Assembly: GCA_019058365.1 (NCBI GenBank)
Contig: JAHPZE010000019.1
Coordinates: 1 to 64,000 of the forward strand
Length of the DNA stretch: 64,000 nucleotides
Source: Promethearchaeota archaeon
GTDB lineage: Archaea > Asgardarchaeota > Lokiarchaeia > Sigyniarchaeales > SOKP01
Direction of reading: 5' to 3'
Of this stretch, positions 28,079 through 35,378 are shown piece after piece. The position numbers and the translations under genes are program-made. Positions within the stretch are counted from its first letter, which is position 1. Each line of letters begins with the position of its first letter. The notes under the pieces are model-generated. The model searched no databases. It worked only from the letters and a program-made list of their open reading frames with translations, and had not been told where the DNA came from.

Positions 28079-29026
28079 ATGAATAAGGAAATAGATGAAA
28101 GAACTTACTTGAATTTTCTTTTACAATCCTTAAATGTTGATGATTTGAAACAAATTTGTCGAGATTTTGAAATAAAAGGATTTTCAAAAATGAAGAAATC
28201 TGATATTATTGATTTTATTCTTGATTCATTGTCAGAAGAAGAATTCAAGGAACTCTTACAGCAAAAAGAAATTGAAATAATATCTGCTGGAATTGATTTA
28301 GCAATTAAAAAAATTAATGGTGAAGATAGAGAGAGCATTGCTGAAATTAAGATTGTAAATCCAAATAAACATGAAATTGAATTAAAATTTAAAGGATGGA
28401 ATTGGGAAACACAATCTTATTTATCAATTAATTCAAAAAATATAATAAATCCTGAACGTGATTGCGATTGTAAAATAGGAGCCAATATGGGTTTTTGCAG
28501 TCATTTTTGGATTGGATTCATCTATTCTTTAAAACAAAATTGGTTTAAGCTTAAAGATTGGACTTTGACTGCTCTACCTGATGATTTTGAAAAAAAAATT
28601 AAGACTATAAAACTTGCTGAAACTCAAGTGGGGAAAAATAGTAATGAAAAGCAAGAAAAAGCAGTGTTGATTGATGAATCATCTTCAAGTGCGAAATTAA
28701 TGAAATATCTTGATTCATCGATAACTGTTTATGAGGCAAATATTACTGACATTGTTAAAAAGGAATCTGAATTTCAAGGAAATATAACAATTTTTTTTAT
28801 GGTTTCACTTGGAAATCTCAAATTAGGTCCTAAATTAAAAAAAGTAAGCGATTACAAAGAAGAAGATACTGATACCGCTGAAAAATTAAAAGTACGGATT
28901 AGTGAAAAATTGCAAAATGAGAACAGTTTTATAAAAGGAGATAAGATCAACTTTAGCGGAAAACTTGTAAGAGACAATTTTTGGGGATACATAGTTAAAA
29001 ATGTAAGGAAGATTACTAAGAAATAA
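28079..29026 (+). CDS. SAP-like and SWIM zinc-finger protein
   Basis: A 315-residue protein. Residues about 12-50 form a SAP/Rho-N-like helix pair (LNVDDLKQICRDFEIKGFSK then KSDIIDFIL), typical of nucleic-acid binding. Residues about 122-137 carry a SWIM zinc finger: C-x-C-x8-C-x-H in CDCKIGANMGFCSHFW. The C-terminal part (about 215-315) is beta-rich with GDKINFSGKL and GYIVKNVRKI, reminiscent of an OB fold, which is an inference. Altogether it is a probable DNA- or RNA-binding protein. It lies 97 bases after the TetR gene in the same direction; co-transcription is possible. Confidence 0.72.
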   Translation: MNKEIDERTYLNFLLQSLNVDDLKQICRDFEIKGFSKMKKSDIIDFILDSLSEEEFKELLQQKEIEIISAGIDLAIKKINGEDRESIAEIKIVNPNKHEIELKFKGWNWETQSYLSINSKNIINPERDCDCKIGANMGFCSHFWIGFIYSLKQNWFKLKDWTLTALPDDFEKKIKTIKLAETQVGKNSNEKQEKAVLIDESSSSAKLMKYLDSSITVYEANITDIVKKESEFQGNITIFFMVSLGNLKLGPKLKKVSDYKEEDTDTAEKLKVRISEKLQNENSFIKGDKINFSGKLVRDNFWGYIVKNVRKITKK

Positions 29027-29167
29027 AAAATCAAATTACACACCTATGTAAACTTTTCTTATAATTAATTCCTTTATTTTTAAGTCAGTAAAGTTTTATT
29101 AGTATTACTTTATTCTCCTATATATCCTCTTTTAATTAGGAATTTTAATATTTACTTTGGGATATTT

Positions 29168-30079
29168 ATGATGACTAAAACTGAGAATAATAAATCTAAT
29201 ATTATGAAAGGAAAAATCTGTATGATTACAGGTGCTAATTCTGGAATTGGTAAAGCGACTGCGATAGGTTTAGCGAAATTAGGGGCGACCTTGGTATTAG
29301 TTTGTCGGGATCAAGCTCGGGCGGAAAAAGCAATAGTAGAGATTAAAAAAAAAACTAGTAATGATTCAATCGATATAATAATTGCCGACTTGTCTTCTCA
29401 AAAAGACATCCATAATTTAGTATCGGAGTTCAAAAAAAAGTATGGTCAATTACACGTCCTAATTAATAATGCTGGAGTAAATTTAAATAAACATACATTA
29501 ACCGAAGATGGAATTGAAACAACATTTGCAGTAAATTATTTGGCTCAATTTATGTTAAGTATTTTATTTTTTGATATCTTAAAAAAAAGTGCTCCTGCCC
29601 GCATTGTAAATGTGGCATCAAGTGTCCAAGCAAAAGTTATTGATTTTGATGATCTAAATGGTGAAAAGCATTATAGTCAATTAAAAGCATATGCTCAATC
29701 AAAACTGGCTGTTATTGTCTTTACTTACGAATTTGCCCAAAAAATCTGTGGAACAGGGGTTTCAATAAATTGTCTTCACCCGGGATATGTAAAAACGAAT
29801 ATGATACGTAATTTTCGACCCTTTGTCAAATATTTTTACCATTTGGTGGGCTTATTTATGAAAAGCCCGAAGCGTGGGGCTAAAAGTTCAATATATTTAG
29901 CATCAAATATAGATATTGATGGTGTCAGTGGAAAATATTTCAAAAAGAGAAAAGAAGCGAAGTCTGTCAAAGTATCTTATGATGCTACTGTATCTAAACA
30001 ATTGTGGGATGTAAGTGTTAAACTAACAAAGGTTGATTTTAAAAGTAACTTATCCCAACTAATTGAAAATAAGACTTAA
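29168..30079 (+). CDS. Short-chain dehydrogenase/reductase
   Basis: A 303-residue SDR oxidoreductase using NAD(P). The dinucleotide motif TGANSGIG (near 20-27), the NNAG motif in VLINNAGVN and the catalytic Y-A-Q-S-K are all present. Sequence style (CRDQARAEKA, ADLSSQKDIHNL) is closest to retinol-dehydrogenase-like SDRs, which reduce or oxidise lipid aldehydes and alcohols. Its stop overlaps the stop of the convergent nicotinate phosphoribosyltransferase gene by four bases. Substrate unknown. Confidence 0.87.
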   Translation: MMTKTENNKSNIMKGKICMITGANSGIGKATAIGLAKLGATLVLVCRDQARAEKAIVEIKKKTSNDSIDIIIADLSSQKDIHNLVSEFKKKYGQLHVLINNAGVNLNKHTLTEDGIETTFAVNYLAQFMLSILFFDILKKSAPARIVNVASSVQAKVIDFDDLNGEKHYSQLKAYAQSKLAVIVFTYEFAQKICGTGVSINCLHPGYVKTNMIRNFRPFVKYFYHLVGLFMKSPKRGAKSSIYLASNIDIDGVSGKYFKKRKEAKSVKVSYDATVSKQLWDVSVKLTKVDFKSNLSQLIENKT

Positions 30080-31455
30080 GGGTATTTGCTTTTCAAAGAA
30101 TTTGTAAGATGGTCTAATTTTTCTGTTATTTTAAGTTTGAATAAATGAGCTTCCTCTAATTTCATATAGGAATCGGGTATCTTCTTAATATTGTCTAAAT
30201 AAAATTTCTGAATATCATCCAATTTCGGTAATTTCGTGATTAATTTCCCCTTCTTCATAATTGGTAATAATAATGGTTCAGAATTAGGAGGAATAGGCTC
30301 ATCGTCAAGAGCTAATATATCTTCTTTAAATTTATTATGTTTATCGTAAATCCTATATACTTGTTTTTTCCCTGGATATGTTAATTTCTCTTCACTAATT
30401 TTAATTTTCGGTAATTTATTATATTCAATTAATTTATATACACCTGCGATTGTTGGATCATCCCGTGAGGTTGCTAGTTCTGTTCCAACACCAAAAGCAT
30501 CAATTGGAGCATTTTCATCAATAATTTCTTTTATTTTGTACTCATTTAAATCTGAACTAGCGACAATTAATACTTTTTCACATCCATTGGCATCCAAAAT
30601 TTTTCGTACTTTTTTCGCATGGTCAATTAGATCCCCAGAATCTATTCTTACTCCTCTTATTTTATTCCCAAATATACTAGATAATTCAGCTCCTTTTTCT
30701 GTATCATATGTATCTATTAAGAGGATAGAGTCTTCGTTATAAATCTTATAATATGACTTAAAACTATCTACCTCATTTTCGAATTTCTGAACAAAACTGT
30801 GAGCCATAGTACCGGTAGAATTAATCCCTAATTCAAGATCTGCTATAACATTACTAGTGCCATTGAATCCCGCAATGTAACTTGCTCTAGCAGCATATAC
30901 ACCGGCGAGGGGACTATGTGATCTTCTTGTACCAAATTCAAGAAATACTTTATCTGGAGCTACATTTTTAATTCGAGATGCTTTTGACGCAATCAGAGTT
31001 TGAAAATTAATTACATTAAGTAAATAAGTCTCTGCAATTTGAGTATGAAATATTGGTCCTTGGACTCTCATTATTGGTTCATTGGGAAAGAAAAAATTTC
31101 CTTCTCTCATTGCCCATATATCAATATTAAATTTAAAATTCGGTAAGTAGTCATCAAAAAACCGTGTATCAATACTTTTAAAAACTGTCTTATTTCTTAA
31201 AAATTCAATTGATCGTTTTGTAAATCTAGCATTAAGTAAATATTGAATTGCTTGTTCCAAACCTGCAAAAATTAAATAATTACGATTTCTGGGCAATTTT
31301 CTAATGAATAACTCAAACGTCGCGATATCATCTTCTTCTTTAATTTTGTTTTCAAGGTTATACTGATAATAAGCAGCACCCATAGTCAATTGATAAAAAT
31401 CAGTAGCTAGAATCATATTTTGATCGTTTACAAAACCAGAGTTCACATTACTCAT
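30076..31455 (-). CDS. pncB: Nicotinate phosphoribosyltransferase
   Basis: Makes nicotinate mononucleotide from nicotinate and PRPP, the entry step of NAD salvage. The N-terminal ATDFYQLTMGAAYY block, the LEFGTRRSHSPLAGVYAAR motif, and the late DSGDLIDHAKKVRKIL and VASSDLNEYKI blocks are typical. The 459-residue length fits the long family form. Together with the NMNAT-like gene at 21 kb it suggests the organism can salvage nicotinate. Convergent with the SDR gene with a four-base overlap of stops. Confidence 0.92.
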   Translation of the reverse strand: MSNVNSGFVNDQNMILATDFYQLTMGAAYYQYNLENKIKEEDDIATFELFIRKLPRNRNYLIFAGLEQAIQYLLNARFTKRSIEFLRNKTVFKSIDTRFFDDYLPNFKFNIDIWAMREGNFFFPNEPIMRVQGPIFHTQIAETYLLNVINFQTLIASKASRIKNVAPDKVFLEFGTRRSHSPLAGVYAARASYIAGFNGTSNVIADLELGINSTGTMAHSFVQKFENEVDSFKSYYKIYNEDSILLIDTYDTEKGAELSSIFGNKIRGVRIDSGDLIDHAKKVRKILDANGCEKVLIVASSDLNEYKIKEIIDENAPIDAFGVGTELATSRDDPTIAGVYKLIEYNKLPKIKISEEKLTYPGKKQVYRIYDKHNKFKEDILALDDEPIPPNSEPLLLPIMKKGKLITKLPKLDDIQKFYLDNIKKIPDSYMKLEEAHLFKLKITEKLDHLTNSLKSKYP

Positions 31456-31666
31456 TTTTTTTTCATCGAATTTACTTATATTTTCTTAAGTATTTACTTT
31501 ACTTTTTATTATTATAAACATTTACAAATTAGTTACATTAAAAATAACAACCTCCAAAAAATGCTAATAGAACCTGATAAAGCCTAATTTTAAAGTTTAT
31601 TTACAAATAATATTCTCAAAAGTAGGAAAGATAAGATTAACTTTAAAAGTAAAAAAAATTGATCTT

Positions 31667-31677
31667 TGTATAAATAC
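31667..31677 (+). promoter_or_regulatory. TATA-box candidate for tes
   Basis: TTGTATAAATA lies about 50 bases before ATG 31726, with an A-rich stretch immediately upstream that could serve as a BRE. The spacing allows a leader of about 25 bases. Confidence 0.45.
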
Positions 31678-31725
31678 TTATTTTAACAAAATTGGTCTAG
31701 TTATTTTAAAAGAAAAAGTGATTAT

Positions 31726-33462
31726 ATGTACCATTTAGACGATGATGAATATTTAAATGTACCTTATTATCGCAAAACGCGTAGCGTTTGTCCAGAATGT
31801 TTAGAACCAATTGGTGCCGAAGTTTATGAAGAAAATGATGAAATTTGGATGAGAAAAACTTGTGAAGAACATGGTAAATTCAAGGATAAGATAAGCAGTT
31901 CTGCTAAATATTATAAATGGACACATTGGGCCATAAGAGATAAAGATGGAAAGGTTATTTGGAAATTTGATAAGGATGGAGAAGCAAATCCTCCTGATTG
32001 TGGTGTCGAAGATCCAAGAGGTTGTCCTTACAATTGTGGTCTATGCCCAGAGCATCTATCAACTTGCTCCTTAGCATTAATTGACTTGACTAATCGCTGT
32101 AATTTTAATTGTAATTTCTGCTATGCAAACGTACAAAAATCTGGTTATTTAATTCAACCGTCTTTAGAAGAAATTGATAGAATTATGAAGCATTTCAGAA
32201 GTAAACCTATTCCCGCAATTGCAATAATGTTTACCGGTGGAGAACCAACAGTTAGAAAAGATTTTCCTGAAATTTGTAAAATGGCAAAAGATAATGGATT
32301 CAAAGAGGTTATCGTGGCTACGAATGGTTATGGTTTTCAAAAGAAAAATGGTGGTCTTGAGTGGACTAAAAAAGTAAAAGCGGCAGGCTTAGATACACTT
32401 TACTTCCAATTTGATGGAATCAACAATATTACATATGAAAAAACGAGAGGTATTAAGAATCTCATGGCATACAAACAAAGAGTTATCGATAATTGCCGTA
32501 AGGCTAAACTTGATTCTATTGTATTAGTTGCTACAATTGCTAAGGGAATTACTGATATTGAGGTTGGAAATATCATTCAATATGCTATTGATAATGTAGA
32601 TGTTGTACGAGGTATTACCTTTCAACCTGTATCTCTATGCGGGCGTATTGCATTTGAAGAAAGACAGGATTTGAGAATCACCAATGCAGATGTGCTAAAG
32701 GTTATAGAGGAACAAACTGCTGGAAAAATAGCGATGGAAAATTCGTGGTACCCTCTAAGTACTATTGTGGAATTTGGCAGAGTCATAGCTTATTTAGCGG
32801 ATGTTGAACCGATAGAATTCACATGTCATCCTGACTGTGGTTTTGCGAGCTATATGGTAGTAGATCCAGATTCGGGCGAAATGATGCCGATAATGGAATA
32901 TTTCGATCCTTTAAAAGTCATTGATTTTGCTAACCGTTTTTGGGAGAAAATTAAACATAAAGAAAAGAACCAACTCAGAGTTTTTGAAGATTTATTAGGT
33001 GATTTTGGTAAAACTTTAGATAAGGGTTTAAATTTTCTTGATAAGACTCAATTAAGAGCAAGATTTTTATTAGGAGTACTACAATATATGAAAAAACCGG
33101 GAAAACTCATGGAAATGTTTTCAAGACTTTTAATGCGTGGAGATTGGGAAAGTGTAAGCTCTTTTAGTTATGGTGCGTTGTTACTTTCCAGTATGCATTT
33201 TCAAGATGCTTATAACATGGATATTGAAAGAACAAAAAGATGCATCGTACATTTTGGAGTTGCAATGCCAGATAAAAGCGTGAAGGAAATAAGCTTTTGT
33301 ACCATGAATACACTTCATAGACCTATAATTGAGAAACAAATAGCAAAAAAAATAACTGCAAAAATTAAAAATGAGTTTGACACCACCACAGGTCAATCTG
33401 TAGAGGAAATTGAACAAGAAGTAGCCCGTAATGGTGGAATTAACAAGAAGGAGGATGCTTAG
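31726..33462 (+). CDS. tes: Radical SAM tetraether lipid synthase (Tes-like)
   Basis: A 578-residue radical SAM enzyme of the MJ0619/Tes type, which joins two archaeol lipid chains by C-C bonds to give membrane-spanning tetraethers (GDGTs). Seen: N-terminal cysteines (Cys22, Cys25, Cys46, then Cys92, Cys100, Cys104, Cys107) for extra Fe-S or zinc sites, and the radical SAM C-x3-C-x2-C motif at Cys125, Cys129 and Cys132 (CNFNCNFCYA), followed by the GGEPT motif. The C-terminal region is longer than in simple radical SAM proteins. Asgard lipids are expected to be archaeal, which fits. A 95-residue gene follows directly. Another MJ0619-like function remains possible, but Tes is the best match. 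Confidence 0.85.
   Translation: MYHLDDDEYLNVPYYRKTRSVCPECLEPIGAEVYEENDEIWMRKTCEEHGKFKDKISSSAKYYKWTHWAIRDKDGKVIWKFDKDGEANPPDCGVEDPRGCPYNCGLCPEHLSTCSLALIDLTNRCNFNCNFCYANVQKSGYLIQPSLEEIDRIMKHFRSKPIPAIAIMFTGGEPTVRKDFPEICKMAKDNGFKEVIVATNGYGFQKKNGGLEWTKKVKAAGLDTLYFQFDGINNITYEKTRGIKNLMAYKQRVIDNCRKAKLDSIVLVATIAKGITDIEVGNIIQYAIDNVDVVRGITFQPVSLCGRIAFEERQDLRITNADVLKVIEEQTAGKIAMENSWYPLSTIVEFGRVIAYLADVEPIEFTCHPDCGFASYMVVDPDSGEMMPIMEYFDPLKVIDFANRFWEKIKHKEKNQLRVFEDLLGDFGKTLDKGLNFLDKTQLRARFLLGVLQYMKKPGKLMEMFSRLLMRGDWESVSSFSYGALLLSSMHFQDAYNMDIERTKRCIVHFGVAMPDKSVKEISFCTMNTLHRPIIEKQIAKKITAKIKNEFDTTTGQSVEEIEQEVARNGGINKKEDA
33448..33456 (+). promoter_or_regulatory. Shine-Dalgarno AAGGAGGAT for the 95-residue gene
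   Basis: AAGGAGGAT lies six bases before ATG 33463, inside the end of tes. It supports the small gene as real and translated with tes. Confidence 0.7.
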
Positions 33463-33750
33463 ATGCCTGAAGAATTCGTTGAAGATAAAGATGGGATGAA
33501 AATTCGTAAACTAGCAGAGCTAAAAACCGTTACGAATAAAGATTATGAAGAAGCTATGCTTAAGCGAGTAGATGAATTTAAGGAACAAAAGAAAGAAAAG
33601 TCTCAGTTCAACGATGTCTTTCAAAACACGTTCTTTAAAGCTTTAAATACTGCTTTTGATTTAAAAGTCCAAGTTGATAAAGCTATTGGAGAAGATAATT
33701 TAAAAAAGCTTCATAAGGCAATTGATGATATTCTATTATTAGGGCTCTAA
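33463..33750 (+). CDS. Small helical protein coupled to tes
   Basis: A 95-residue protein of unknown family, strongly charged and predicted helical. Its ATG begins one base after the tes stop codon, and a strong AAGGAGGAT ribosome site lies six bases before it. Translational coupling with tes is therefore likely, so it may be a partner or small subunit of the lipid synthase, or a redox or scaffold helper. No cysteine cluster or membrane helix is seen. Only neighbourhood supports any function. Confidence 0.7.
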   Translation: MPEEFVEDKDGMKIRKLAELKTVTNKDYEEAMLKRVDEFKEQKKEKSQFNDVFQNTFFKALNTAFDLKVQVDKAIGEDNLKKLHKAIDDILLLGL

Positions 33751-33782
33751 TTTCATCTTTTTAATTAATTTTATATTTTTAA

Positions 33783-34165
33783 TTTATTTCTTTTTTAACA
33801 CTTTTTTTAGCACGGATATCAGTAATAATATGGGTATTTGGGATACAAAATACTGAAAATGCTTATGGTATCGTCATGTATGGATATGCAATGAGTCATA
33901 TCGCTTACTGGGGTTCTATTGGGATTATTAGACTTATTACAATAGAAACACTTCCTACTGATTGAAGAGGTACTGGTGTAGATTTAGGAGTTTAATAGGA
34001 GCAGAGAGAGGCATAATAGGATTATGATCTGGTAATGTTGTTATTTTATCATTGGGATTAGGTCCTACGTTCATCATATTTGTGATGGGCAATTTAGTGG
34101 TTATATCCTTAGCTGTTTTACTCCTTAAAGAGACAAAGGGCATTGAACTCTCTGAAATTAAATAG
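33783..34165 (+). pseudogene. Remnant of an MFS (sugar-type) transporter, C-terminal part
   Basis: The translation reads like the last third of an MFS sugar transporter: YGYAMSHIAYW, then TIETLPTD, a stop, RGTGVDLGV; then, in another frame, LIGAERGIIGL, a stop, SGNVVILSLGLGPTFIIF, and finally KETKGIELSEIK before TAG. There are two in-frame TGA codons, one shift of frame and no start. The stops fall where tryptophan would fit, consistent with TGG to TGA decay. The N-terminal two thirds are gone. The intact MFS gene at 62.2 kb is a different type. Confidence 0.8.
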
Positions 34166-34282
34166 GAAATAAATTTTATAGGAAATAACTCATACTTTTT
34201 TTTATAATTTTTTACTCGAAACTCTTCTTCTTGTTTGCTTTTTTTTCATAACTTATTTTTAAAATCACAGTTTAGTTATACT

Positions 34283-35365
34283 ATGGTTTATAACTCTCTT
34301 ACCTTACCAGTTACAATTTTTTATATATTTAATGGGTTTATTCACCTTTATTATGCTCTTAAGTTGAAAAAGAAGTATCCAGAACATAATTTTACAAATT
34401 CATTTTTAATATTTTTATTATGGATTGTAGCTGGTGTTGCTTTTCCTTTCTTTTTTATAAGAGATACGAGTCAAGTAAGATGGTTTGAAGGTTTAACTCT
34501 TCAAATTATATGTATATATGCACCCTTGTTAGTTTTTTTCATTTTATATTACCAATATCAATTTGTATTAAAGAAAAAACCAACTCTAAGAGATGACAGA
34601 ACCATAGAAAACTTTGTAGATCATTTTACTTTAATGGATATAAAGAATCTCAATAATAGAAAGATTGCTTTAAGAACTGATTTTCATAGAAAAGCATTCC
34701 ATCTATTACCTGCAGTGATTATTATTTTTTTATGGCTTTTTGCAATCTATATTTGGGATGATATATGGCATGCTGATCAATTCTGGGGAATCTCAGGAAC
34801 AGAATATGGAATATTTCTAATATTGACGGTTGGCTATACAGGAGTTATCATATTTGCTGCTCTAGATTACATTCGTTTATCCCATATTTTTAATAAAAGT
34901 AATATTTATCATTTACTTCCTCATTGTATTTCTAATACATTAGGTAAAACTTTAAAGAAAAATGAGATCTATGAGTTTACTAGACCAGTTGCCTTAGTTT
35001 TATCACTTGTGCCTACCTTGTTCTTTCCTTTTGGAATATTTACTGCTACAGCACTAATAGCCACTTTAGGTGATGGTGCAGCATCTATATTTGGACTCAG
35101 ATTTGGGAGAATTCACATACCAAAATCTTCAAATAAAACTTTAATTGGCTATATTTCTGGATTTTTAGCATCCTTCGGAATCAGCATTCTTGTTTTATGG
35201 ATTTTTGAACAGCAATCCTTAGCTATTTTTAAAGTTGTTGTTATTGGATTTGGGGGTGCAATGACATTTCTAATTATTGATATCTTAAATCTTAAAGTAG
35301 ACGATAATATTTTGAATCCCATATTCTGTTCATTAGTAATGGGCTTATTATATTATTTTTTATGA
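34283..35365 (+). CDS. Dolichol kinase/SEC59-like CTP-dependent membrane kinase
   Basis: About 360 residues with eight to ten membrane helices. The C-terminal region shows LGDGAASIFGLRFGRIHIP then NKTLIGYISGF, which is the CTP-binding signature of the SEC59/DGK1/VTE5 and cytidylyltransferase group. These enzymes phosphorylate polyprenols or lipid alcohols. In an archaeon the likely substrate is a polyprenol or dolichol carrier used for protein glycosylation, or geranylgeraniol salvage; this is inferred. The open frame reaches back to a TTG at 34235, but ATG 34283 leaves a standard N-terminus before the first helix. Confidence 0.75.
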   Translation: MVYNSLTLPVTIFYIFNGFIHLYYALKLKKKYPEHNFTNSFLIFLLWIVAGVAFPFFFIRDTSQVRWFEGLTLQIICIYAPLLVFFILYYQYQFVLKKKPTLRDDRTIENFVDHFTLMDIKNLNNRKIALRTDFHRKAFHLLPAVIIIFLWLFAIYIWDDIWHADQFWGISGTEYGIFLILTVGYTGVIIFAALDYIRLSHIFNKSNIYHLLPHCISNTLGKTLKKNEIYEFTRPVALVLSLVPTLFFPFGIFTATALIATLGDGAASIFGLRFGRIHIPKSSNKTLIGYISGFLASFGISILVLWIFEQQSLAIFKVVVIGFGGAMTFLIIDILNLKVDDNILNPIFCSLVMGLLYYFL

Positions 35366-35378
35366 GATACATTAAAAA

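Noticed and set aside
33783..34165. Idea that the in-frame TGA codons are selenocysteine or recoded tryptophan
   Set aside because: A frame shift and loss of the 5' part accompany the stops, so decay is simpler.
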